This document shows, one piece after another, positions 31,439 to 44,938 of a stretch of 64,000 nucleotides of DNA (its first letter is position 1; every line of letters starts with the position of its first letter). The stretch lies in contig CAUWAG010000020.1 of NCBI GenBank assembly GCA_963556695.1, positions 2,480,001 through 2,544,000 of the forward strand, given 5' to 3'. The notes beneath the pieces are model-generated. The model saw only the letters and a list, made by a program, of their open reading frames with translations, had not been told where the DNA came from and did no database searches. The DNA comes from Anthostomella pinea. Lineage: Eukaryota > Ascomycota > Sordariomycetes > Xylariales > Xylariaceae. The position numbers were made by a program, and so were the translations under genes.

Positions 31439-33179
31439 GGTGAGGTGGTAGAGAGTCTGGAGCGAAACCTAGTATCGAAATGTCGGCGTTGACGAGGGTT
31501 GGGTGGATGGACGGAAAGACGGACATAGGGGCCAATTTCCCGGTAGTTCATTGATTTCAAGTGTAGATGGTTGCCTGGGTACTCGCTGGATCTAAGGGGG
31601 AATGTGATGGCTGCTCACAAAGATCGAGCCACACTGTCAAGGCAACGTGATGCGTCTTGGGTGGTGCTGAGAGGGGGGTGGCTGCCTTAAATGACGTCCA
31701 TCTCCTTCGCTGGATGATTGACTCCTGTCGCAGAAGCCTGGCGACCACCTTTGTTGCGTGCTGTGGGAGCGGATCTGGCATGTTCTTTGGTTCATGCTGC
31801 GACCCCTGGGTCTCGGACGGTTGTCAAAGGTCCGCCTGGATGCCTCTTCTGCAGAACAAAATCGACACATGGCGAAAAAGTACGCTTTAGAGCTTGCATG
31901 AATCCATGGCTATAGGAGCCGACGCCATATCGGCTTGCAGTGGCCCTCGGGAATTCAACCGGCTGTCCCTCTAAGAGACACCACGAAGCTGCCACGCGAG
32001 TATCGACTGGCGTTTGCCCCTTCTGTTTGCAAAGGTGTAGAAAGGGGTGACCGACTCCCAATGCTGTGGTATACTCTCACGACTGTCCAGGCATACCTAA
32101 CGGCGTTCATCAGGTTCGGTAGAACGATATTCTCACGCTAAACCAACGCTCCATCAAGTGTTGCCGGACGGCATGGCCATCCACGCGAGGTGCATCGGTC
32201 CAGTATCTAATCACCTCGATGCCATGTCCCACACAGAATGGTAAGAGGCCACGTGTACATGTCCGCCTAAAACAGACGCTCGGTGTACAGCAGTGAAGAT
32301 AAACGTAGAGAAGCAGAACTGAATGCGAAGACATTGCCCCTTGCAGGACGAGACTGCTTCGAAAGTCTCAGCCCTACCAACCTGCATCTATTCACTATGT
32401 CCACCAACACGATCGGGCCAGAGTCGGCCACTCCCATCCACCAACGAGACACACACGCCGCCCCTATCCGGCGAGGCAAGGGCGGTAAAGACCAACAACC
32501 CCTGACTGGCGAACGTGCCATCATGTGTTGACAGTCAACGCCGAACAGCGGAGACGAACCTCGGCAACAACCGCATGTACACATTAATAGGTAGTTCTCG
32601 ACTTGAATGTCCGGTTCGGCTTGATCCTAATACATATTAACTTACAGGCTGCATGATCGCGACATATAGCCCTGTTGCGTCTCGCAATTTCGCGTGACCA
32701 GTCAGCACAGTTCAGGCTAAAGATGTGCAGCGCGTTATGCCTGTGCACAGTGCACCAGACTGGTTCGCCGAGAATCGGGGCGCTTGCAAGGTGCTCTCTA
32801 TCAGAGGTTGGGTTGGTTGCTTATTAACTTCTATGCTGTCGCGAAGTCGACATCTCGACCCGTTCGTTGGTGACTGCTGACCCGGGCAGGTGGGAAGGGA
32901 GACCAAGATCTGACTTGTATACCACAGCTTGCCGGTTGATATGATCTTCGTGACACCTATCGTAACCTTACTTGTTTGGGTGTATATGTATCATAGCACG
33001 GGGTTGCGCTCACCCAACTCCTCATACCTCAAGTACCACCGTAGCCCCTGTCTACTACATCAACCAGGACCTCTGACGACGGCGACAGTCATAAGCACGG
33101 AGGGATCTTGGTGCCGGTGGGCAGCTAGCTAGCTTGGTGTGGAATCCTGCGGTATGGGTCGCGTCCCCGGGCCGTGGTA
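31439..33179. other. Intergenic region, 1.7 kb
   Basis: The first ~150 bp is the likely promoter of the 2EXR-like gene. Remaining ORFs (up to ~105 codons) overlap on opposite strands and have no recognisable domain. Confidence 0.45.
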
Positions 33180-33393
33180 CACTCAGCCCTCATAAGTCTC
33201 CGTACGCGCCATGTTGGGAGGATTCCCGATTACACGTTAAAAATTAGAAATATTAAAATAAGCAGATAGGAATAAGCAGAGATGGTCTGATACGACACTT
33301 TTAGTACTTATTCCAGTACGCTTATTGTAATTCGATAAATTTACTGTTGTTTGCTGAGACGGGTGGTGTACGGAGACTAATGAGGGTTCAGTG
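33180..33393. mobile_element. MITE of the 212-bp family
   Basis: TA then CACTCAGCCCTCATAAGTC at the left and GTACGGAGACTAATGAGGG ending TTCAGTG at the right; 214 bp. The right flank reads ACA rather than TA. The core has GGAATAAGCAG facing TACTTATTCC and GCTTATT. Confidence 0.82.
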
Positions 33394-34256
33394 ACAGGTG
33401 TACCTCAATCCAACAGGCAGGGGATATGAGATATCTACCTAGCTGTGTAAGGAATGGTGATGCACGTTGGGCTATCCTGGGCTACTTTCTAGGGACGGAA
33501 GGCATGATGAGGTTAGCCGGATACGTATGTGACGAAGCTATTGTCTGTCGGCGAAGTGACGGGTTGAACTTCACGTGAGGCTAGGAAAATCACACGATCT
33601 CACACGTAGTACGTCCAAGGTTGTTCGAGTATACCAAGAATTATCATAGGATCTGGTTGAGAACACGCGATGATGGATGGAGTCCTTGCTACTAAGCTCA
33701 AAGACTGACCGTACTGCGGACGAAGCAAGCATGGCGTGAGCTATTCTGGACACATCCCATGCAATGGACTAATCAATATCAGGAGGACGAGGATGGCTAT
33801 TCCTGCTGCTGCACGCTGTGTCACGAGCACCTAGCATTGTCGACTCCTATTGCCAAAAGGAACAAGAAACATGGCAGATGAAACAAGCTAGTCCAAGGAG
33901 CCGGGACCACGAAGGATCGTGACATATGACCTAGGGTAGCAACACCCTGCAAGCCACGCGAGCCTCAATCCTGAAGGATGAGATTCGGCGCAGACACCCA
34001 TGTTCACGGCGACGTAAGTTGGCAAAGCAAGCAACATAGTGTAGTTGAGATGGTATCTTTCTTCATTCAAACAGTGAAGGGCCCAGTACTTTGGGCCTCT
34101 TCGGGGATATAAACGATACGTCGAAATAGATATTGGCCTGCCTCGGAAAGCAGTCGTGTCAAGCATGTGTACACGGATATCTCACACCCTCGAATAAACA
34201 CCGAGAAAAAAGCCATCTCCCAATTTCCCCCATACTCCCTTGTCATGGTCCTAGTC
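33394..34256. other. Intergenic; 3' flank of the C2H2 gene
   Basis: No supported gene. The region adjoining 34257 must include the 3' UTR of the zinc-finger gene. Confidence 0.45.
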
Positions 34257-37200
34257 CTAGTCCCTGTCCGAGTCCAACTCCATTTTGTCCACCCCTCTCG
34301 CGTGTTCGGGGACAATGCCTGTCTCCGCCGTCGGGACCTCGCTGGGGCCCCTGATGTCGGAATTGCTCCTGTCGTCATTGCCTTCCATCAAGACGGCGCT
34401 GCTGGGTTCGTCGCCGTTCTGGGGCGTCGAGATGATATGATCCTTCGATGTCTTGGGGGTCGTGGGCACGATGACGTTCAGCACGCAGTCATCCAGGTGC
34501 TCGTAGAACTCCTGCGCTGTGGCGAACCGAGTCTGACATATCGAACACTTGGCATCGCCTCCGTTGCGGGCGCTGTTGCCCGTGATAATCATCTTCCGGC
34601 TGTTGGGCGGGGTCTGCTCGACGTTGTGGACGGCCGTCAGATGTCGCTTGAAGACGTCGGCCCGGTTGAAGGCCTTCTCGTATGCTGTGCCAGGCCCAGG
34701 ACAGAAGGGGCATACCATGGTCCCCTTGTAGTGTGTCAGGGCGTGTCTGTTCTTGTCGTACTTCCGAGCGAACCCCTTTGTATGGTATTCGCAAGTCTCT
34801 ATAGGGCACTTCTCAGGTCGTTCCTCCTGATGCGTCAACATGTGCGCCGCAAGGTCCTTGAACACCCGTCCACAGTCGGGGTGTGGACAACGGTTCCTAT
34901 TGTCCTCGGCTCTGGGTATGACGGGACTGCTATGCACAGTACTTTCCAAAGACGGCGTCATTGATGGGGCCAACAACTGCCCCTGAGACGGTGCAGGGGC
35001 GAGCCTCGGAGCTTCGAGGAACGATTGCTGTCTTGGGAGGGTATACTCCTCCATCATCCTGACATCGCTGTCCTCTTCGCCACTCGAGCTATCGTTCTCG
35101 TTGACGTCGATAGACTGCCGTACCTCTCGCATCCAGTCTTTCAAGATGGTCATGGGAGGCCAATCACCGCTGGCCTTCCCGCTGCGGTGAGGGTGGAAAT
35201 GCGCTCGGCGTAGGTGAGCTGCGGCATTGTAGTATGCACCGTATCGTTTCTGTGTCACGCAGGCTTTGCACTTGGAAAGCGGTATGACCGGCTGTGGCGA
35301 GTTGGGGCTCGAGGCCTGCGGTTCGTTGCACACCCATCTCTTCACCAGAGCAGCGTGCTTGGCGTCGGTGTGCCTGCGAAGCTCGTGCTCTCCACGAAAA
35401 CCCTCGGGATACTCGTTACATTTCGTACAGAATACCCTCCGAAGCGGCGGTCGTTGGTAGGATGTTCTGAGTTTCGTAGGTGAGCTCAGTCCTCTAGAGA
35501 TAGCGCGAGTGAAAGCAGGGCTTTCGCCTACTGTGTGCCTTCTTGCTTGGTCCATCCCATATCCCGCTGGCATCATCTCCTGATCACTCCTGTTTGCCCA
35601 CGGATGTATCGCTTGCCATTCGGCTACAGGCTTCAGTGCCTCGCCAGCTTGACCAATCGCCGTAGGTTGCTGGTAAGAAACATGCCGATAAATAGGGGTC
35701 CGTTGCCGGAAAAATCCATTGAACCCGGCGTTGTCCACCAAGTATCCGCTTCCCAGTCCAAGCAAGAACTCTTTCGTCGAACGGACTCCCCAGGCGATCC
35801 AGTCGTCCTTTCGAATAGCCGACACGGTCGTGGCGTACATGGCCCGATCGTTCCCTTCCAAATCCAAAGCCGGGTTGTCGAGGATCATGGGGGTCGACCA
35901 CGCAAGTATGTTGACCAGCACCTTGTAAACGCTGTGCATAGCAATAGCACCACCCGACATGGGCAAGCCGTTCTGCGCCTGGGCAGGGATGATCCGTGAC
36001 GGTGTAGAGATCAAGTCGGCCAGTATAGTCCTCACGATGCTGAAAATACAAAGCGAGAAGAAGACAGCTAGCCAGCTCTTCGGTTCCGTAATCACCCTCC
36101 GCATGGTTGTACTCTCGAAGGACTGCAGGAATTGAGCCATACAGTTGTAGATCAGCCGATTTCGACCGTCGTAGTCCATGTCGTCGGGGAGTAGTTGCGC
36201 ATTCGCTACGTTGACTTCAGTTCGTATCGACGGTTCCGGCTGTTGTAAGTCATAGAACAGAATCTCTCGGAGTAACAGTTTTGCACGGTATAGGACGGGA
36301 TAGGTTACGGCTTCTGCTTCCCTGCTTTCTGACATGAAGCCAGTAAGTCGAAACAACTCCCAGAACTGAAAAGGTATGCCTTCGGCATTCCAACTGGCTG
36401 CAAATACTTTCAAGACCGGAGGAGGTTGGTCTTTTGGGTCCGTAGGATATGTCGCCAAGGTAGGATTTGGCATCGGCAAGGTGGCCAGGTCTTCAGTCCA
36501 CCAGAAGCCGTCGTCAAAATCGAGGTGCGCCTTGACCATTTCTGCCACGCCCGGGCTGACTAGGTACGTGCGCTCGAGGTACTCGTTCATATTCCGCCGT
36601 CTCGCCATCGGCGACGTGACAGGCGTATGGACTTGTCTTGGAGATAGGGCTTCTACTACAGAGTGAGAATGAAGTATATTGGTAATGATCAACATGTGTA
36701 GACAAACCTGGTAGCATGTAGTCAGCCAAGGCGGCCAACGGGCCACGATGGCAGCCGAGGATACTCCAAAAGTCGTCCGTGCCGGAGTCGGGGACCTCGG
36801 AACAGAACCCACAGTCGTCGTTGGAGTCGCACTGCCAAGCGTCAGTCAATGTCAATTGAGTAGAAGAGGGCGCCTTTACTGGTTTGGCCTGGACCTTGCA
36901 ACGAAGACAAGGCCCTGCATCTCGGGGAAGCCTTAGCTCTCCTATCGATTCTAACCTGGAATGACCGACTCTGCTGCGTTTCAAAGGTGGGAGTAAAGGA
37001 TCTACCTCGGACTCGATCGATCCTCGAGGCTGACTGGGGAATTCCACTGGGTAAGGGAAGCTGACTAGCGAGTCGCGACGGTGATCTCTCGACTGGTTCA
37101 CAGTAGCTAATGGTGGCAGCGACGAGGGGACTGTGAGGCGTGGTAAGGGAGCCGGCGAGTTCTGCCTGCGGTGGTGGTCTCCGGTGAAGATGCGGGGTTG

Positions 37201-38019
37201 GGCCTGGTCCGGGAAGACGATGGGTGGTATACTACCCACGGAAAGGCCCGAGTCCCTCTTCAGCGGGTTCGTATGTTGCTCGAGATGTTCGTCTCGTTCT
37301 TCCGACTTGGGGAAACCGTATATATAATACACACATCGGTCATCCCAGCACTTGAAGGAAGCTTGTCGTCTTGAGATCAAAGGTACCGACTCTCTCATGC
37401 GCCATCCGCGAAAGATTGGATCATAGTATGAGATGTTTTTATCTAACCAGGCCCCATAGCCAGGCGGCGCCTGGTCCTGGGCAGATAGCTTCAAGACATC
37501 TAGAAACCTCGCTTCATGAAGGTCCAAACCTTGTGGCAAGAGACGATTAGACTGTGCTTGGGAATACGGCGAAGCAACGACGTACCTTCATCTATCAAGT
37601 AGCTTTCGATGCATTCGCATTTGTACTGCAATGATCGGGCCTCCTCGATATCGGATAATATGGGGATGGTCCCAGCGAAGTCTTGATGAGGGCTCAGTCA
37701 GCTTGCGATGGAATGCGACGAGGTATGTGTAGCGGCGAAGACTAAGACTCAGCAACTTACTTCGACTTTGTGCGTATATCTCGAGAGCTCTGAGCTTATG
37801 ACGGAGCATGTCCAGCTCGAGCTTACTATTTGGGACGTACTTGGCGGGAAGTAAGGCGGCCAGTTTGGCCTGGATTTCAGCTTGCTGCTCAAAAAGCTGG
37901 CGGATCGTGGGGTCCAAGGACGGATCAAAGCCGGGTGCGGGTGCGACTGGCATCTCCCGGGCCCCCAACATCAGAGAGCCGCGACGATCATGTCGAGGGT
38001 CGAAAGCGTCGGTGGCCAT
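34257..38019 (-). CDS. C2H2 zinc-finger regulator with DUF7896-type region
   Basis: Four exons (38019-37761, 37681-37586, 37529-36708, 36655-34257) give 1191 aa. Introns are 79, 56 and 52 nt, and phases match at every junction. The N-terminal third has a short region with YKCECIESYLIDE and a C2H2-like CWDDRCVYYIYGF...H-x4-H. The middle holds a Cys cluster (CLRCK, CDSNDDCGFC) and a long conserved helical segment. The C-terminal third has FCTKCNEYPEGFRGEHELRR (DUF7896-type), then CPHPDCGRVFKDLAAHMLTH, a CPIETC finger, CPFCPGPG...H-x4-H and a last CSICQTRFATAQEFYEHLDD finger. The tail is acidic. A nuclear transcription factor of unknown target is likely. The upstream gap is 5.5 kb, unusually long for this window. 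Confidence 0.88.
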
Positions 38020-41000
38020 CCTCCTCCTCCTCCTCTCCTTTCTCCTGCTTCACACTTCTCACCACACGCTCTCACCCAGGTCGAGCTGCTCAAACTGGGG
38101 CGTCGTGTCGGCGTTATCGGAAAATAGTGAGTTTGAGCTTGGGCTTGAGCTTGCGCCGGTGCCGCAACGGGCGAGCGGGCGGGCTGAAGGCTCTCTCCGC
38201 CTCACCTGGCGCTCTCTCACACTCACGACTCTCGCGCGTTCCGGCGGGATACATCAACTGCAGTCTACACAGTCTACGAGTGAAGACAGACCGGCCAGAG
38301 AGTAGATGCTCATGACATGGGAAGGTCGGCTGGCGACTTGCAAGATCTGAAAAGTCGATCAAGCAACTGCGCCTCGTGATGAAATGAGCCAATGATAGTT
38401 TACGGATCAGCTGCAGTAGTAGGCGTCCGAGGGGGGTGGAGGGCGTGTACTAGGTAAGAGCGCGAGAGAGGGATGTAAACTTATTAGAACACTCTGTGGG
38501 GGTAAGGGAAGGGAGCAGCACTGTAGTGTGTCTTGGTATGGAAGCAATAGATAGGATGGACAGAGGACAGATGATGCAAATTGGCTAATCCCTCTCTGTG
38601 GTCATGATAGATATAGGAATGGCATTGGACAAGAGTCAAGACTCGACATCAGACGAAGAGAACTCAGAAGAGTCGAAGACAGAAGCGTCGAGGTCTGGTC
38701 TGAGTGGTGGGGCGCCCACGACGACGGCACATTAGATTGCACGCGCACATGAAGCACTATTTGGGGCGAGCTAGGCCTTGCTGGGGACCTGCGGGGGGAT
38801 CTGACTGGGTGCAGGGCGCAAAGCTCTGCCCTTTGCGCGATAGGGAGAGACGATGGATCATGGCTGGGACTCTGGGAGTGGCAGGGTGGGCCGACGTTGA
38901 TGAAGGTGGAAGGGGTGTGAAGGGGCAGAGGGCAGACGCAGAAGGGGTGGTTGCAAGGGTCCAGCTCTAGCCTCTTAGCCTCTGGGGGTGGTCGGGAGAA
39001 GCCGTTGTCTCTCTGTTCAAACTTTCAGTGTTCATCGGTGTCCACTGTCCTTATCCATGGACGTGGGCCATGGTGAACCTCGATCAGGAATGACGGCTGG
39101 AGGACAGGAAGACAGGAGGATTGGGGGCCAGCCTAGCGCAGGGCAGGGCATGGTAGGGCAGGACAGGGAGAGCGAGCGAGCAGCTTGATAGTGTGAGGAG
39201 TGAGATGGTCACGATCAAAAAAATAGTCGGGCTGGGGATTGGGGGGCATGGATGATGGGGGTGTGATGAGATGGGGGACTTCACCCAAAGGCATCAAATG
39301 AATACATTTACACATGATACCTACACAACGATTTGTTTTCAATACATGTTCCTTCCATAGCTCTCATACCTTGTGGTTGTATCTGGGCCTGGATGTCTTG
39401 GAGGTTTTTGAATAAGTAGCACCTACTATACCTACAGCTTCCCGCATGCCTTGCAGCCGTTCAGCTGATAGACAATGGCTTGGATCCATGGGGATTGGTG
39501 TGGGTCTCGACGGATGCACCGTCAACCCGTTGATTAAAAAAGTAAGAATGCACGACTTGATGGCATTGATAAGAACAACAAGAGACCGAGGTGGTAGTCT
39601 GCATTCATGGTGCATGCATACTCGCTCGGCTCGTTGCAACAAAGGGCGGGAAGCTGGGGGTGTTCGTTCCAGCTGTGGTGCCAAGTGGTCGCTGGTACGG
39701 CGCACCTGAGAGATGCCGGCAAACAGGGGGTGTACATATGAGTGATCACGTTATTGAGCCCATCTGTTCCCCATCCCTTCTCAACTTGTTAAGTGCCTCG
39801 AAGTGTCGAGATGCAGTTGCACGTGTTCCATACCGTACCAGTGTGTACCTACGCATCATGCCTTGCATGCCTTATGCCACGTCCGATACCCCATTCATGT
39901 CGAGTCGTTCAATGCTACGAATCGGCATTATAGGTCATTCTCCTGGAGAATGTGCCGCATACCTATTACCTACCTCCTACCTCCACGTTATTGTTGAGAA
40001 GAGAGGCTGCAAGTTATACAAGGTATTCGCTCGCCTCGTTATCGCATCCAACCTTGTTATCTCTTCCATCACCAGCTCATTAATAATTCAGGGTGAAGCA
40101 CATATCAGCATATTAGACGCAGCTGCAGCAGAGATGAACTGACCTCCAAAAGCCAATGTCATGTCATGTACGACGACCGGACGGACGGGTGCTTCACTGC
40201 TCGAGTGCTGTCTGTCTGATACCAGTATCAGCGGCAGAGGGGCCGCCTCCCTCAGGCAGCAGGCTTCAGCCAGTCAGCCCGGGAATTGACTTCCGCTAAC
40301 CGCCCTAGCATCAGCTTCTATAATGTATTAATGTATTATAGTGTTTCGGCTGACCCTTCATATTTCCAAGGCGCTCTAGACCCCTTCCAGGCTTCCACGT
40401 CCTCCCGTCGGCGTCTCTCCCGTTCCCCCATCTCGATCGTCTTGTGCTTCCCACCCACACCCGCCTGATACACGAAGTGACTCAAGCCTCAGCTGTGCGT
40501 CCGTGTGCTCGCATTACACTCACATTACACTCACCGGCGGCGACATGTAACCAGTCATCCCACCTAGCCTAAAAAGCACGACAGCGCGGCACGTATCAGG
40601 CCAACATGAAGGCCTCAAGCCAATGCGGCCGCTGATCCAGTTGCGTCTTGTCATGCGGGAGTGCTTCTCGCCAGCGCCGTCTCCTAGCATCGACGCTGAC
40701 GGGCCCAGCGCCGATCCCTTCCCGACTCAGGAACGCTGTCTCTTAAGTGCCTCGATAAGTGCCGAAGTCGCCCGCCGGCTGCGCAGGCGAGACGAGTCTA
40801 TTGGATCCCTGCAGCCTGCGGCCTCTCTGCCTCTCTGGGCCAGATGGGGCGAACTGGACACCATCGTTTCTCATCACCATCAGCTATCACTGATCAGCCA
40901 TCAGCCAGCAGCCATGATCCATCAGCCATCAGCCCTTCCAGGCTAGCAGCACCTGTGTCTGTGTCAGCTGCTACCTCAGCTCTCATGCTTTTTGCACCGT

Positions 41001-43559
41001 CCAGAAATGAATGGCCCAAAACTTTATGTAAGGTAAATTCACTCCAGCTCGAAACGCTTAGCTCCATCTGGAAACCCGGCCGTGGTCTCACACTCTACCT
41101 CTGCAGCCTCTGTACCAGCCATCTTTTAAAGCAGCAAGCCCACAGCCGGTCGCCGCGCAGCAAATCAGAGCACGACGCCGGCGCGGTAGAATCTCACAAG
41201 GTGACAGCGAGGGCTTGATGCCCGGCACTCGTGAGCATTGTCGAGCGCGAATCGCCGAAACAATCACCAGAGCGGTCAAGGTCGGGTAGCATAGAGCTTA
41301 CCCGTCAGCAGCAAGTGCTGTTACATACGGGCGAATTATGTAGGCTGTATTCTACTCCTGTCGTCCTCTTCGAATCATCGTGTGAGGATCCAGCCCGTCA
41401 CACCTGGGATTGCGCGTCGCCAAGAAACGTTGCAGATGGCCGAATGGTACAGACCGACTTCATGGCGGAGAAAGTCGCTCGTGCATGCGAACCCCCTCAC
41501 CTGCTCCCGTCCGTGTCCGTGCCCGTGCCCGTGCCCCCTTTGCGAGTCGACCGCACATTCGCCCACTTATCGCCTCGAGGCTCGCCGTTCTTATCTGGAG
41601 AGTGCCACGACGTCCGACAGTCGCTAGGCAAAGCCCGCCTGTCCATCGCCTCAGCTCCTTTAGCTGAGGCTGGAACGAGGCGATATTCCCATAACTTCCC
41701 TATCCGTCTAGTGTCGACTTGCCTTACCCTCAGCTGGCCCCCAAGGACTCACAAGACAATGACTTGCATGGCAATAACTTGCTGCGTACTGTTGGTCTTT
41801 GAGCGACGGGGAGAAGACATCATGAGGGACTAGTGACCGCCACGGTAATCACACACGATTACACCATCGTCACCATGGTCAGACTCTTGATGCAGGATAG
41901 TCCTTAAGCCACCTGATTACAGAGCATCTTCCATGAGATGGGAGATCGGAGACATCGACGCATAGTAGCATGCTCGATGTATTCAATAGCCACAAACCGG
42001 CGGTGGAGTGTTGTCTGGTCATCGAGCCAGGCCTGAAGGTTTACTCTTTTCTACCGTGCCCCTTTTTTACAACTTTGTTAAAGTCCCGGACCCTCCTCGC
42101 TGTTAAACCAATACAGTCTCGTAGGCCCGACCGATGCCTATCGAGTCTGTAGTAGCCAGTATGACTGTGATCGCACAGGGTGAATAGAATACGGGATCGA
42201 AAGGCAAGGAATATGCTCCAGCCGTCAGGGGCAGACCATAACATACCCTTGCAGGTCCTACAGGCCTCGTGCCAGGAAACTCCGAGATACTACCAGTGTC
42301 AAACGAGCAAAACCCATACATCCAAAGAGCGTCACCACGATGTGTATCAGGCTCGTGATGCACCCTCTAGGTACTAATCTCCTAGCGGCAGAAAACAGAG
42401 GCTGATTACGAGCCTCTTCCCACGCAACTTTGCTTAGTCTACGCAGCACAGGTCAGAAGGTGCAAGACAGCAGTCCCACCCAGAGCTCACTACGGCCTGG
42501 CAACTCGTCATGCCACAAGCTTCAGGAGCGACACGGGCTCTGGGGCGAGTTATCATATGATCCGGGCGTTCTGATAATGAATATCGGGACGTCCCTGCCA
42601 CTCACCGTGCAGTCTCGCATGGGAGAGAAAGCTGGAGAGTGACGACGAGGTTTCAAGAGCAACTTTATCAACACGCAACAACATTACCAACACGCCAGTC
42701 CATATTGGTACTCTTGGACACCTCAAGCAGGAAATGCAGTGCTGACAACTCCTGTTGGCCGCAAGCACGCCCCAGGCATGTCATGCTATACATATAACAC
42801 ATAGCGTTTCATTACGCCCGGGAACCGGTATCCAAATTCTCACTTTTCGCGGAGTGAGCAACTAGCAGAGCTTAAAGCAGTCTGGCCTGAGAGAAAAAAA
42901 AACCTCATCAATGATAGTCGACAGCTAACAGGGAAATCCTGATGACAGGCACGTATATGCCGTCTCATCCGGCTGACCATAGGTTTCTCTGTCCCGGATG
43001 GACGAGAGTCTCACGTAGCTGAATATCCACAAGACATCATACACACCACTAAAGTCTCGCTTTCTCAAAGTCCATTCACCTTGATGCTACATGAGAGCCA
43101 TACTTACCGCAAGCGGTCTTATCTATTAAAACCCACATACGTGATGAGCAGGTCTCCTATGAGAAGCAGGGCGTCGACCAATGAACAATTTTAAATTCTT
43201 CATTAACGGCAAGTAGTCTAATGCAACGCCTTGGCATTATGTTGAATGGCGTTTAGTGCCTGATGCTTGCTCTCTATATACACCGCATGGCGCCGTTTAT
43301 TTGGCCCTTGCTTGAGCGCCGTTCGTAGAATCGTTACCTCTATCCGTGGCTCTCCTGGTCTTGCTCCTGATCATTTTGGTCACCCCCAGACCCCCCTCTC
43401 TCTCTCTTGTATGTCTACAATGGTATCCTTTGCACCACACGGGAAACATGGATGGTTGTTCCTCTTTTATGTTCGATGCTCGTATTCGATTCGATCCAAC
43501 GGCGGCGGTAGGTTACCGATCACACAGAGCCGTCTACCGACGCCCTTTCCGTGGCAGAT
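38020..43559. other. Large intergenic region (5.5 kb) upstream of the C2H2 gene
   Basis: No ORF here is convincing; the longest (41231-41833) lacks an ATG start and known domains. The DNA has normal composition, unlike the AT-rich blocks, with a purine-rich tract just before the C2H2 ATG and short repeats such as CAGCCATCAGCC near 40890-40940. It probably contains extended regulatory sequence, a long 5' UTR or a non-coding transcript. Confidence 0.45.
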
Positions 43560-44938
43560 TCACTCCGCCTTCGCCCACCGCTTCTCCCGCAGCGGCATCT
43601 CCCTCCCCGCCAACGCACGCGTATCATTCACCTCGTCCCTCCAGGCCCAGTACTCGCCCAGGCGCACCTCAGCGTACTTCGCATAGTCGAATTCGATCTG
43701 CGAGATGGTCGCCTGGATCAGCGCCCATATGCCCCAGTAGAAGCCGGGCACGCCCCGGAACACGTCGACCTCGGCGTGCAGCCTTTGTACCTCCGCCTCC
43801 AAGTCCACTTTTGCGTCTGGTAGGAGGCCGTAGTAGGTGCGGATGTACGCTTCGATGAACTCGAGCCGCTGCGCCCGCGTCGGCAGCACGTTGTAGTCGC
43901 AGTCGAAGCCACCCCATTCTGCGAAGTGGTTCGCCAGGTCGAACGCTGCAGGCGAGGGGGTTGCGTACTCGTAGTCGATGAAGCTGACCGAGAGCTCCTC
44001 GTTGTCGCCATCCGTGACACCTCCGCCGCCACCGCCGTCGACGGCAGTGGTCCCGGGGCCCTTCGGCTCGATGATTACGTTCCCACTGAGAAGGTCACAG
44101 TGTGCGAAGACGAGCTGTAAAGGTTCGTAGTCAGTACACGATACTCCCGAGGTAGAATGGCCATAGGCCTGTGGTATATTCAGAGCGGGATAGCACTTAC
44201 GCCGTTCTCGCCAAGCCCCGGCCGTTGGCTCAGCTCTCCGACCAGCCTCTCGAGCTCCTTTTGCAGGTCGGCCTGCCTCGTCCTCTCGGCGTCGGTCTTG
44301 GCCGGCAGGGCCAGGATCCACTTCTGCATGACGGTCCAGACGTTGGGCGGCGGCTTGCCCGGCGCAACGTGGTCGGTGGCGGCGGCATCGTGGGGACCGT
44401 TAGTGATGCCGTTGAGGCCGCTCTTCTCGGCGTACGTTTCGTGTATGCAGGGCACGCGCGCATGCCATTGGGCCAGCCGCCGCGCCACGGCCCGGTACAC
44501 AGGGAGGGTGCGCAGGTCGGCGGGCTGGGTCACGCGACCGCGGATGTAGCGGTACATCATGCCATTGTTGAAGCGCGCCAGCAGTTCCGGCGCCAGGCCG
44601 TACTTGGTCAGGAGCTCGTGGTTCTGAGTCTCGCGGTGCCGGTCGATCAGGACGTCGGTGCCGTGGCCGTAGGCCCGCAGCAGGATGGCGTCGTTGTCGA
44701 TCTCCTCCTTTGTCAGGCCCTCTTTCCGGTTGACCGCTTTCAGCAGCGTGTTCGTGATGCCTTCTGTGAACCGTACGAACTCGAGCTTGGAGTCGGGACT
44801 CGACCACTCGGGTCGTAGGGCGAGGATGAGTTCGCGGGCCGAGGGGTCGCAGTTCTTGTTCTCGTACGAAAGGGGGATGCACCGCACCTCGCCCACGAGG
44901 CCGTTGGCCTCTCCGTTCGTCGCGCTCTGGGAAGGCAT
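43560..44938 (-). CDS. EKI1: Ethanolamine kinase (choline/ethanolamine kinase family)
   Basis: This enzyme phosphorylates ethanolamine with ATP, the first step of the CDP-ethanolamine branch of phosphatidylethanolamine synthesis, in the cytosol. Two exons, 44938-44201 and 44114-43560, give 430 aa. The 86-nt intron runs from GTAAGT to TTACAG in phase 0. Family motifs are the N-terminal FTEGITNTLLKA nucleotide-loop region, MMYRYIRGRV, the Brenner motif VFAHCDLLSGNVI (catalytic D253, N258) and FIDYEYA (D293). Placing FAHCDL directly after the intron is supported by the frame. Upstream in-frame codons to 45007 begin with GTG, so MPSQSATNG is chosen as the start. Fungal ethanolamine kinases resemble this more closely than choline kinases, though dual specificity is possible. 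Confidence 0.88.

Noticed and set aside
34489..34809. 106-codon ORF inside the C2H2 gene
   Set aside because: It is an alternative frame of the zinc-finger exon.
41231..41833. 200-codon plus-strand ORF
   Set aside because: It starts with GTG, not ATG, lacks any domain or signal and is full of low-complexity SVPVPVP-type sequence; not supported as a gene.
43346..43858. Plus-strand ORFs over EKI1 exon 2
   Set aside because: They are shadow frames; the minus strand carries the Brenner and IDYEY kinase motifs.
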